A stretch of 64,000 bases of DNA from Cryptomeria japonica. Taxonomy: Eukaryota; Streptophyta; Pinopsida; Cupressales; Cupressaceae. Of the stretch, positions 12,485 to 23,950 are shown in pieces. The notes beneath the pieces were generated by a model that had not been told where the DNA came from, did no database searches, and saw only the letters and a program-made list of their open reading frames with translations. Made by a program: the position numbers and the translations under genes. Within the stretch, counting starts at the first letter, position 1. Every line of letters begins with the position of its first letter. The stretch lies in assembly GCF_030272615.1 (NCBI RefSeq), contig NW_026729327.1, positions 33,764 through 97,763 on the forward strand. Direction: 5' to 3'.

Positions 12485-14997
12485 GTAGGTATCGTTAGAC
12501 ACAATGTGCCACTAAGAGGGGAGTGAATCAGTGATTTACAAACTTTTCCCTTTTCTATCCTATGTGTATACCAGTTAACAGATCTAACAGAAAGAAAAAT
12601 TACTGGTTAGATGGGAGACTAACACAAATTGTAATCACACATGAAAGAGACATCACATAACACCAGATGTACAAGGAAAACCCAAGATGGGAAAAACCTC
12701 AGTGAGAAATGTTGTTGGAGTCTATTGCTCCAATCCAACCTCACAATGGAAATCTCATTACAATGTTTAGAACACCAACCCCTGATTTAGGGCACCAACT
12801 CAAGGAGAACCAACCCCTACACCGAGCTCCAACTCAGTGATCTTCAATGAACATAATCAATTACAAAAGTAATAGCCTTGTTACAAATGAACTTTGTAAC
12901 TCTTCTGCAAATCTCTCTACCAGTTCTCCTCTCTCCAATTCTTTGTCAGTTCTCTACTCACGTCTTAGCTGCAACCCTATCTCCTGATGCAACTTACTCT
13001 CTGTTACACCTTCATTGGTTCAGTCTCTTCTTCTTCTTTGTCAGTTTTTCTCTCTATCATTTCTACTCTCTATCGGTTCTCTCTTCTCTCTACTACACTA
13101 CTGCTCTCCACCTCCAATCTTGATAACTTAGTCAGATGTCTACCATCTAATTTTGTATTGGTTCTCAACTTCCCTTCTCTACAATCTTCTGCAACTCTTC
13201 TCTATCAGTTTGGTCACCACCAGTTTACTCTTCTATCAGACTCAATGGCCATCTGTCAGTTGCCTCACTCTTATTGGTTGAATTCTTCAACCCGATTCTC
13301 TCTCACACAATCTCTCCTTTGATACTCATTCAACACTTGACTGATTTCTTATCTCACATGCAACAACACTATCATTCAACAACAACACCTTCATAGATTT
13401 AGACTTGAATATTTATCAACAAGTCTTCCCGCCAAAAACCAATTCAAACTTCAGGTGGTAATGGTTTCTTCATCGAACTTGAGGCAACCTAAATCCAATC
13501 AAATCTCATCAGATCTGATCTCCTTGATTGATGAAATGCAACACATCAATCAACCCCGCCATTTTTGTGCCTTCCAGAACACACCTTCCATATTTAGCAA
13601 TCTGTATTTAATTCGTTGACTGATCTCTTTGTCGATTACCAAGAATGTCTTAGCGGTTTCCTTCACTTACCTCGAACTACTCAACCAATCTGTCCTGGAT
13701 CTTTGTAGTCCATTTTACCTTGAGATGCGAACCTTTCCTACACATCCCATGAATCACGCACTTGACATAAATGTCGACCTGTCACCATCTACGTCGCCGA
13801 CAGACACTTCACCAATACACCACGCTGACTAGTGCATGCATGCTTTCCACTTCAACTCCACATGGCCAGTTTGTCAGCATCCACCTTTTCTAGGTCATCT
13901 ATGTGAGTTTGGATAGGATCATCGACCAACCTTAGAATTGGGTTCATCTACCGATTCACAAACCCTGTCGGTTATACCCTAACCAGTTTGTCATCAACCT
14001 TGCACCTTTCTTCTCTTCTGGTGGAATACCTTCACCGATTATCGCTCTTGCCAAAACACTTCATGCACCTTATCAGCTTTAGTAGTGGACATACTTATCA
14101 ATAACTACCTTAATGACACCATGTTATCAACCTTCAACTATTTTCATCAGAGGCAACTGCATTCCGATTGCACTATCTGTCTATAGCTACTTGACCTTGC
14201 CTTCTTCATCATCAGCCCAGACATCATCTCAACTAGTTTGTCAAGGTGACAATCCCATCACTTCTTTTCTCTTCCTTTTCTGTCCTGGTAGCACAACATG
14301 CCAACCCTTTCTGATCCAGTGCACATCTCCGATTTCATGCACCTAAGGCAACCTTTTGTTTCATCTGTTGATCTGGTGTGAGCCTTCAATCACCTGCCTT
14401 CTACTCTTCTCTCTTATCTTGGAGGACTATGATGCATTCCATGCATAATAGGAGATAAGATCCACTTACCGGTGGGAGTGGATCCTTTTCATCTGCATCT
14501 TGCATTACACCAATGTGGCTTCCCTATTTGAGAAACATATATTCAAGCAAGGGCATGTGATCCAGTTTGGGCACTCTCACTGTCAGTCTTCTCTTCATCT
14601 AGTGGGAGTCCTGTTGTTTCCCATCCACATAGCATATCAGTGGCCTGCACATACTTCACCTCCAGTGTTGATGTGATTTAGGTAACATTCCCCGTCTTCA
14701 TCATAGTCAACAACCCAACATCTTTCTCTCTTATAGATGTCATCATTTACCAATTGCTATATCATATCGATCTCCTATCCATATCTTCAACACTCAACCA
14801 CTAACTTGTGTACCGGTGACTCCAATGGCCATTGTGCTGAATGACATTTTGTCCCTTACTGGTGACCTGCTAAGCTAGGTGACATCAAAGACATCACATT
14901 AGGTATGCATCAATGATAGTGTTGCACATACATCTCTTATATCGATAGCCATCCTATATCGATTGACATCAATGACAACACAATGCCAATAGGTATA
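12485..14997 (-). mobile_element. Solo-LTR-like insertion inside the gag relic
   Basis: On the minus strand the insert has TGTTGTCATTGATGTCA near its 5' end and finishes with a CACTCCCCTCTTAG segment and TCTAACG. An internal CTCACTGAGGTTTTTCCCAT matches the R/U5-type sequence CACTGAGGTTTTTCCCACA of the LTRs at 47.8 and 53.7 kb, so it is an LTR of a related type. TAGGTAT occurs on both edges (12485-12491 and 14991-14997) as a candidate target duplication, longer than the usual 5 bp. Gag reading is interrupted exactly here. No internal region is present, which suggests recombination to a solo LTR. Confidence 0.6.
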
Positions 14998-15700
14998 GGA
15001 GAGGATTGGGTAACAAATGGAAGACTCATAGGAGTAGGGATGAATAAATTATGGTTAGAGGAGTTGTCTCGTTGACTAACATTTGTAAGTATGAAATTTT
15101 GTGTAGAGGTATCCATGATGTTTGATGTAAAGGTGGGAACACTAGCCATAGAAGTAGTCAAAGGAATAGAATGATTAACTTGACTAGGAGGTTGTGTATA
15201 AGAAAGGACTTCAGTACAACTCTTCATAGGCATAATATTAGTATCTGTAGACATAAAAATCTGACCATCAACAAATATGACGGCTAGGATTGAAATCTAT
15301 TCAATCCATAATATGAGGAATACCACGCAACACATCAACACCAAGCTTACTTTGAACCACTTTTTAATCCTTCAAGCAATGGTAAAGCTTCACTTTCTAG
15401 GTATTGTTGACTCATCCATTGTTGAAGATTTTCAAATTGAATGTCAATCTTTGCCAATTGGTCAATAGATGCTTGAGATAGTGATTCATCCACTTCATGA
15501 GTCTTAAGAAAATAATGAGGATAAACGAGTTTATTTATAGGATTGGAAGAACCATCGACATCCTCATGGAACAAGTTATCCAAATTAGGCTCCAATACTT
15601 CGATAATTAAACCTTGGGAAGCCTTAATTCTATAACTTCTTCTCACATAGATATCATAGGTTGGACTAATAGTAGTTAAACTTATGCACTAAAGGGGGAA
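14998..15700 (-). pseudogene. Ty3/gypsy Gag, N-terminal part, broken
   Basis: The minus strand reads YDIYVRRSYRIKASQGLIIE from the right edge, then a segment rich in Ser, Thr, Pro and Asn (15254 leftward, with SMASVPTFTSNIMDTSTQN). A stop-containing gap separates the two parts. The low-complexity linker and its position directly upstream of the Gag capsid segment fit the N-terminal portion of the same gypsy polyprotein, split by the LTR at 12.5-15.0 kb. The leader repeat follows immediately upstream (to the right). Confidence 0.55.
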
Positions 15701-17290
15701 AATTGAAATTTTGAAATTGGAAACTTGCAAAATAATTGAATAATGCAAAAATTTTGAAAAATTATTATTCAATTAATTAAGGAAATTGATTGAAAAGATA
15801 AAGAATAATTGTGAAAACTCATGCAACCCACTCATGAATTTAAATTTAAAAAAATTAGGGCCTTGTGAAAAGAACCTCTTAATTTTAAAATTTAAATTTA
15901 AAATTTAATCCAAGGAAATTTAAAATTAGAGTCTTGTTAAAAGAACCTCTTAATTTTAAAATTTAAATTTAAAATTAGATCTAAACTTGAAATTTGGGAA
16001 TTGAAATAATTAATCCCAAATTGGGAAACCCACAAGGTTAATTTAATTTAAAAAATTAAGGTTCTTTTAATGGGTATGTGTAGGATCATGGTGTGCCAAA
16101 ACAAGCCCTTAAGTGGCAATGAAATTTCAGAAAACTAGAGTTATGCAACTTGACATGAAAATTTGAATAAATTATGAACATTATTTTTAAAATATGTAAG
16201 AAGAGAATCTATAGAAAATTGAATGTAGTTTCTAAGCTACTAGTTGTTTTTTGGATAAAATAAATCCTATTTGATGAAAATTTCAAATTTCAATGCAGTG
16301 GTACTAAAATTTCAAGAAAAAGATAAGAAGTAGGCGTATGTTTGACCACCCTAATCACAATCAAATCATAATATTTTTTTATAAGATTTATAATATAAGT
16401 ATTAGACTTATGTCTCGATGTGACACATATTTTATTATAATTTTTTATAAAGTAAATAATTATTTATGAATTTTTTATTGCCACTTTTCAAAAATTCAGA
16501 AACTCCTATGTCTGACCACCTTAACTTGGTCAAAACCATATGAAATTCAATTTTTTTTTAATTTTTCCCTATAGTAGACGAAGCATAAGATGTGACTCAT
16601 GTTTTAGATTCAAAAAATGTTATACTATTCAAAATCTATGAGTGTTTTTCAATCAGTCTATCAATCAGGGCTTTTGTCAGAATTCAATTAGAAAATAAAT
16701 AATAATTATTTATTAAAGTTGAAATAAGACAAGCTTTGTATTGTTGGAAAGATGAGAATGTCCTTAAAAATCCTTTTTTGTTTTTTCAATTTTGGCTAAA
16801 AAAAGGTTGTCATCCACCAGTGTGAAGTCTGGAAAATCAAAGAATACTCAAAAACACATTTTTCCTGTTGACTTTCCAGGCTTGTCATTTCCAAGTCAAA
16901 GCCCAAAGCATTCTCGAGCCAAAAATGGAGAGAAAAAATGATGTGTTTTAAAATCGGATATCCATTTTGAAAAAATAAAAAAATATATTTTAGTAAATTG
17001 GGCATAACTTTTGCATTTCATATCAAAATTTTGATTTTTTACAAGAGTTGGAAAGGTAATTCAGAGCTATATGATATGGAATAGGTAGTTTTTTAATATT
17101 TCATTTTAAAAAATAATTATAATTTATTTAAATTCATCCTTCATTTTTAAAACATCAAAAGCTCACGACTTTTTCATATGAATTTCATATTTCATGAATT
17201 TTTGTAACAATCATCTCAAAATAATTGAAACACTAAATAAGTAATTAATAATAGAAATTTTAAGAATTTTATTGAGTTCAATCAATTTTG
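15700..17290 (-). repeat. Leader/LTR repeat family, copy 1 (inverted)
   Basis: The reverse complement matches the segments at 23371-23950 and 32516-33102, and more distantly 42590-43640. Shared blocks include ATGCAAAAGTTATGCCCA, a GGATATCC-containing stretch, TTGCCACTT and CCATGATC. It lies directly upstream of the minus-strand gag, so it is probably the LTR plus untranslated leader of that gypsy element. Within it, a ~71-bp tandem duplication (about 15867-15905 and 15938-15975) repeats AAGAACCTCTTAATTTTAAA. Confidence 0.6.
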
Positions 17291-18667
17291 ATAAACCATT
17301 TTATCTCTCTGTTTTCCTTTCTCTACCTCTTTCTCCTAAACCTATCACTCCACCTGTTTGTTTCTTCCTCCCTTTCTTTTGTCTATATTTATACATCTCG
17401 TTCTAGACCTATATCTATAACTCTCATTGAATACCTCATTCCTTCTTTCAAGGTCTGCACTTATATTTCTACCCCTTCATCACTTCCTCCTCTATCTCAC
17501 TCTCTCTTCCCTAAGATCTACACTAGTTTCTTTCCATTTCCTTCCCATCTCTAGCAAAAAAGTTCAGAGGGGACAAGGAGAGGCATAGGGAAGTATCAAC
17601 AAAAGGAGAGAGGGAGAGAAGTGAGAAGGAGAGGGTAATTGGGGGGAAGAGAGAGTGTGTGTGTGAGAGATAGAGAGAGCTAGAGGTAATTAGGTGGTAG
17701 GAAAAGAGAGAGAGGGGGGGGAGTGATTGGGGTGAACAGAGAATGAGAGGGAGAGTTTGGGATTATTAGGGGGTAGGAGGAGAGGGGGAGAGGAAAAAGT
17801 ATCAATAAAGAGAGATTAGAGATAAGGAGAGAGGTGAAGAGAGAGCTAAAGAGTAATTAGAGGGTGGGGAGAGGGGGAGAGGGAAGTATCTATAAATGCA
17901 TAGGAGGAGAGAGGTGTGAGAGAGGGTAATTGAGGGGAATAAATAATGTGAAAGAGAGTTGGGTGTAATTAGTGGATAAGAAGAGAGGGAGAGGGGTAAG
18001 TATCAACAAAATGACAGAGGGAGAGATGTAGAGAGAGGTGAAGAGAGTGATAGAGAGAGGATAATTAGGGGGAGGGGGAGGGGGAGAGGGACGTATTAAC
18101 AAAGAGATAGAGAGAGGGTAATTAGGAGGCTCTCTCCCCCATCTTCCTTTGTTGATACTCCCTCCCTCTCTCTCCCCCTTTTTTGATACTTCCCTCTCCC
18201 CCCTCTCCCTGCCCTAATTACCTTCTCTCTAGACCTCTCTTTGAACCTCTCTCGTCATCTCTCCCTCACTTCCTTTGTTGATACTTTCCCATCCCCCTCT
18301 CCTCCAACCCCCTAATTATCCCCAACTATCTCTAATTCTCTCTTCCCCAATTACCATATATCTCTCACACCTATCTCCCCTCTAACTTTACCCCAACTCT
18401 CTCTCATTCTCTCTTCACCCCAATTACCCTCTCTCTCACAAAACTCACTCCCTTGAGATATTTGTTGATACTTCACTCTTCCATTCTCCCCCTCTCCCCT
18501 CCCCCTTAATTAAGCCCCATCTCTCTCTCTTGATACTTCCCTCACCCCCTGTCCCCCTCCCCATAATTACCTCTCTATCTCTTTCTCCACTTGTTTCCCC
18601 ATCTCTCCTTCTCCATCTCTATTGATAGTTGCCCCTCTAATGCTCTCCCCTACCCCCTTATTTCCCC

Positions 18668-18670
<3 letters not shown>
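17291..18670. repeat. Alternating pyrimidine- and purine-rich arrays
   Basis: The + strand is pyrimidine-rich at 17291-17555, purine-rich at 17560-18125, then pyrimidine-rich again to 18670. Degenerate units of roughly 80-110 bp contain GGGAAGTATCAACAAA, GAGAGAGG and GTAATTAGGGGG. After about 18130 the same words appear as the reverse complement (TTTGTTGATACTTCCCTC, AATTACC), so the array inverts there. No gene: the open frames are low-complexity. Confidence 0.85.

Positions 18671-18750
<80 letters not shown>
18671..18750. repeat. Compound (CT)n(AT)n microsatellite
   Basis: About 40 bp of CT repeats run directly into about 40 bp of TA repeats. The segment marks the right edge of the pyrimidine array, just before the satellite. 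Confidence 0.95.
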
Positions 18751-18754
<4 letters not shown>

Positions 18755-18780
18755 CAATAAACCTCTCGTTCTCTAATGTC

Positions 18781-21614
18781 TCTTCCACCATATGACCCCT
18801 TAGGACACCATATGACCCCTTAGAACATCATATTGTCCTAAGGTGTCATATTGGTGTCCTAAGGGGTCATATGGGGTCCTAAGGGACCACACCATGTATG
18901 ACCCCTTAGGACACAATATGGACATCATGGTATCCTAAGGGGTCATATGGTGTCCTGAGGGGTAAAAGTGTGTCCTAAGGGGTAATATGGTGTCATTAGG
19001 GGTCACATGGGGTCCTAAGGGGGCACACTTGTGTTAGAATACTATATAACCCCTTAGGACACCATATGACTGGATTAAGAGATCATATTTTCCTAAGGGG
19101 TTATACTATGTTATTAGGGGTCATATAGGGTCATAAGGGGCCACACATGTATCAGAACACAATATGACCCCTTAGGACACCATATGGACATCATATGGTC
19201 CTAAGGGGTCATATGGTGTCATTAGGAATCATAAGAGGCCACACATGTGTCAAAACACCATATGGCCCCTTAGGACACCATATGGACATCATATGGTCCT
19301 AAGGGGTTATATGGTTTCCTTAGGAGTCATATGGTGTTCTAAGGGGTCATATGGTGTCATTATGGGTCATATGGAGTCCTAAGGGGCCACACATGTGTTA
19401 GAACACAATATAACCCCTTAAAACACTATATGGCCTATTGGGACATCATATTGTCCTAAGGGGTCTTATGGTGTCATAAGGGGTCATGTCATGTAATATG
19501 ATGTTAGAAGGGGTCTTATGTTGCCCTAAGGGGTCATATGGTGACCTAAGGGGTCATATAGTGTTCTAAAGGGTCATATGGTGTCGTTAGGGGTCATATG
19601 GGGTCCTAAGGGACCACACATGTGTTACAACACCATATAACCCCATAGGATACCATATGACCCATTAGGACATCATATTGTCCTAAAGAGTCATATGGTG
19701 TCCTAAGGGGTCATATGGTGTCGTTAGGCATCATATGGGGTCCTTTAGGGGGCACACATGTGTTAGAACACCATATAACCCCTTAGGACACCATATGGAC
19801 ATCATATGGTCCTAAGGGGTCATATGTTATCGTCAAGGGTTGTATGGTGTCCCAAGGGATCGTATAGTGTTGTTAGGGGTCATATGGGGTCATAAGGGGC
19901 CACACATGTGTTAGAAGACCATATGACCCCTTAGGACACCATATGACCCATGAGGACATCATAGTGTACTAAGGAGTCACATGGTGTCATAAGGAATCAT
20001 GTTGTGTACTAGGATGTTAAAAGGTGTCATATGGGGTCATAAGGGGCAACACATATGCTATAACACCATATGATCCATTAGGGCACCATATGACCTATTA
20101 GGCCATCATATTTTCCTAAGGGGTCATAAGGTGTCCTAAGGAGTCATATGGTGTCCTAAGGAGTCATATAGGGTCCTAAGGGTCCACACATGTGTTAGAA
20201 CACCATATGACCCCATAGGAGACCATATGGACATCAAATGGTCCTAAGGGGTCATATGGTGTTGTGAGCGGTCATATGGTGTCCTAAGGGGTCATATGGT
20301 GTTGTTATAGGACATATGGGGTCCTAAGGGGCCACACATGTGTTAGAAGACCATATGACCCATTAAAACATAATATTGTCCTAAGGGGGCATATGGTGTC
20401 ATAAGGGATCGTGTCTAGTACTGGGATGTTAAAAGGGGTCATATGGTGTTGTTAGGAGTCATATGAGGTCCTAAGGGGCCACACATGTGTAATAAGACCA
20501 TGTGACCCCTTAGGATACCATATTACCCATTAGGACATCATATTGTCCTAATGGGTCATATGGTGTCGTAAGGGGTCATGTCAAGTACTAGGATCTTCAA
20601 AGGAGTCACATGGTGTCCTAAGGGGTCATATGGTGTTCCAAGGGGTAATATGGTGTCATTGGGAGTCATATGGGATCCTAAGGGGGGCATACATGTGTTA
20701 GAAGACCATATGACCCCTTAGGACACCATCTAACCCATTAGGACATTATATTGTCCTAGGGGGTCATATGGTGTCCTAAGGGGTCATTTGGGGTCATTAG
20801 GGGTTATATGGGGTTGTAAGGGGCCACACATCTGTTAGAACATCTGTGAGGGGTCATCAGGGTTCCCAAGGGGCCACACATGTGTTAGAAGACCATATGA
20901 CTCGTTAAGACACCATATGACCCCTTAGGACACCATATGCCCCATTAGGACATCATATTATCCTAAGGGGCCATATGGTGTCATAATGGGTCATGTCGAG
21001 TACTAGGATGTTAAAAGGGGTCATATGGTATCCTAAGGGATCATATGGTGTCCTAAGGGGTCATATGGTGTCGTTAGGGGTCCTAAGGAGCCATAGATAT
21101 GTTAGAACACCATATGACCCCTTAGGACAACATATGACCCATTAGGACATCAGATTGTCATAAGGGGTCATATGTAAGAGGCCGCACATATGTTAGAACA
21201 TCATATGAACCCTTAGGGCACCATATGGACATCATATGGTCCTAAGAGATCATATTGTATCGTGAGGAGTCATATGATGTCCTAAGGGGTCATATGGTAC
21301 GGTTAGGGGTCATATGGGGTCTTGATGGGCTACACATGTATTAGAAGACTATATGACCCCTTAGGACACCAGATGAACCCTTAGGACACCATATGACCCA
21401 TTTAGACACCATATGACCCATTAGAACATCATATTATTGTAAGTTTTCATATGGTGTCATAAGGGGTCATGTTATGTAGTAGGATGTTAAAAGGGGTCAT
21501 ATGATATCCTAAAGGGTCATATGTTGCCTTGAGGGATCATATGGTGTTGTTAGGGTTCATATGGGGTCTTGACGGGGCACAAATGTTATATAACACCATA
21601 TGAATCCTTAGGAC
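18781..21614. repeat. CCTAAGGGGTCATATGG satellite, left block
   Basis: The block is made of ~20-bp modules (CCTAAGGGGTCATATGGTGT and variants) and their reverse complements (ACACCATATGACCCCTTAGG). Larger units of about 130-230 bp are bounded by CCACACATGTGTTAGAA and often include GAGTACTAGGATGTTAAAA. Within a unit the first half is mostly one orientation and the second half the other, so single strands could fold back. CATATG and CCTWAGG are themselves palindromic. The segment from about 19884 onward is repeated at 29037-30750; the first ~1.1 kb is not. Confidence 0.95.
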
Positions 21615-21621
21615 GACGTCT

Positions 21622-21652
<31 letters not shown>

Positions 21653-21746
21653 CCACCCAATAACCCTCTCTTTCTCCAACCTCTCTTTGCCTCTCCCTTT
21701 GTTGATACTTACCCCTCTCTACTCTCCTCCTACACCCTAATTATCC

Positions 21747-21788
<42 letters not shown>

Positions 21789-21965
21789 CCAAATAACCCT
21801 CTCTTTCTCTAACCTCTTTTTCCCTCTCCCTTTGTTGATACTTCCCTCTTCCCTCTTCCCCCTACCCCCTCTTTCTCTTTGTCTCTCCATGTCTCTCTCT
21901 CCATGTCTCTCTCCATCTCTCCCTCTCACAGTCTCTATCGCTCTCCCATATCTCCCCCCTCCCCC
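21615..21965. repeat. CT-rich arrays
   Basis: Two pure CT runs (about 21628-21652 and 21750-21784) sit in degenerate pyrimidine-rich units containing TTTGTTGATACTT and AATAACCCTCTCTTTCTC. The same unit words occur at 17.3-18.6 kb. No coding potential. Confidence 0.92.
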
Positions 21966-23370
21966 TTCCTCCTTAGCAATAAAATTCATAGGGGAAAGAT
22001 ACTCCACACACCTCATCAAGAACTAAGATCCAAATATAGATAACACAAAAATGTATAAATTAGAAAGATAATCAAGATCCATTACCAATAGGGAGAGAGA
22101 TCTACACATAGATTAAAATAGAGCTAGATAGGGAGATACAAATAAAGAGAGGATCATAAGGATAAAGAGAGGTAGAGGAGATACATATATAGAGAGGGAG
22201 AGCTAGAGATTTATAAAGATAAAGATTCAAATAAGGAGAGATATAAGGGTCAAGAGTGATGAAGAGATAAAGAGAGGGAGAGATAGGAGGAGAAATAGAG
22301 AGAGATAGACACACTTAGAAAATAGATAGATACATAAATAGAGACATATATTAAAGACTATGAATAGAGAGGGAGAAAAAATAAAGGAAAAGGATGGATA
22401 GAAAGAGATAAACATATCTAGAGATTGAAAAGGAGAGAGGAAGATATATATGAAAATGAAGATAAAGGGAGAGGGAGATGAATGGATATATAGAAAGAGA
22501 GAGGCAAAGACAAAGATAAATATATAAAGAGATAGAGAAAAATGGATAGAGAGGGGTAAAGAGAGTGAGATACAAAAAGGAAGAGATAGAGAGATATAAA
22601 GGAAGAGGAATATCAATAGAGAGTGATAAAGAGAGATAGATAAATTATAGATAGGGATAGATAGAGAGGGGGAGAGAAAGAGGGAGATATAGAGAGATAT
22701 ATAGGGGCTATAGAGAAGGATGGAGGAAGAGAGCCAAAGATATATAAAGAGGGAGTAAATAAAGATATAAAGGTAGAGAAAGGGAAATATACTTAGAGAT
22801 GGTGATAGAGGAAGAGAGGGAGAGGTAGATTAATCATGTATAGAGGTATATATATAAATATAGAGGGATGTGTAGAAAGAGAGATTCATAGTAAAAGAGA
22901 AAGAGATGTGAAGATGGATATAGAGATAGATATGGATAGAAAGTGATAGAGAGATTAAGACAAATGGAGTGAATAAGTGAGATTTAGAAATCTAATGAGC
23001 TATAAATATACATGAAGATAGATCTATAGGGAAATAGAGATAGAGGGGACAAGAGAGAGAGAGAGAAAGGAGGTGAGAGAGGCAAGTAATAAATATGTAT
23101 AGGTAGGATAAGGTAAATGAGGGAGATAAATAGAGAGAAGAGATATTAGTAGAGAGATATAGAAATAAGGAGTGACAAGGATGGAGTGGGAGAGGGATAG
23201 GAATAGAAAGATGGAGACATATGCAGAGATGGATGTAACTTTGGAATTTATTTATCTAGATGGGATGAGAAAATAAGTGAGATAAGTAGAGAAGGAAGAG
23301 ATAGATAAAAGATATTCATAGAAGTATAGATAGACAAGTGATAGATAAAGGAAGTGATAGGAAGAAAAAA
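21966..23370. repeat. GATA/GAGA-rich degenerate array
   Basis: This is 1.4 kb of strongly purine-biased + strand with recurring AGAGATA, GATAGA and AGAGAGG words. The long open frames seen on the minus strand (Ser/Leu/Tyr/Ile-rich) are artefacts of this composition. It connects the CT arrays to the leader repeat. Confidence 0.9.
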
Positions 23371-23950
23371 AGGAGATTTTGTATGCAAAACTTGTGAGTA
23401 TTTAAAGTTTTAAAAATGAAGGATTAACTTTAAATGATTATAATTAATTTTTGGTATATAATATAATAAAATTACCTTATCAATTTGATAGTCTCTGAAT
23501 TAACTTTTCAATGCCTATAAAAGATTGAAATTTCGATAAGAAATGCAAAAGTTATGCCCATTTTACTAAAGTATACTTTTTATGTTGAGCAAAACGGATA
23601 TCTGATTTGGTTTCCAAAATAGATATCCGATTTGAAAAAACATGACATCACAAATTGGATATCCATTAATATTAGATATTTGTTATTAACGGATATTCAA
23701 TTTAGTTTGGTATTTCAAAACCAAATTCAAATTTTGGCCAACCCAAACAAAAAGTCAAAACGGATCTTGGCGTGTTTGGCAAAGTTTAAAACACATTTTT
23801 TTTCGCCATTGCCACTTTTTGGACCCCCATGATCTTGCACATGTAACCTAATTAACCACTTAATTTTAAAATTTAAATTTGAAATTCTATCCAAGATTGC
23901 AATTTTGAATTTGAGGTAGCTCTAAAATGATAAATTAAAAATTTAAGCAC
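23371..23950 (+). repeat. Leader/LTR repeat family, copy 2
   Basis: Direct orientation, matching the reverse complement of 16.05-17.25 kb. It contains several GGATAT-type words (AACGGATATC, AGATATCCGATTTG, GGATATCCATTAAT) spaced over about 110 bp. It runs directly into the transposase-like reading frame starting about 23951. In copy 1 the equivalent position leads into a gypsy gag. Confidence 0.7.

Noticed and set aside
18567-18791. ORFs on both strands with IYIYIY or SLSLSL runs, also 4483-4710 and 21569-22026
   Set aside because: Products of AT or CT microsatellites, not proteins.
18781-21614. CRISPR-like array
   Set aside because: Repeats are short, variable, in both orientations and not separated by unique spacers; the genome is plant.
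22102-22616. Minus-strand ORFs of 70-129 residues rich in Ser, Leu, Tyr and Ile (also at 31254-31768)
   Set aside because: They are translations of the GATA/GAGA-rich array; composition alone explains the open frames.
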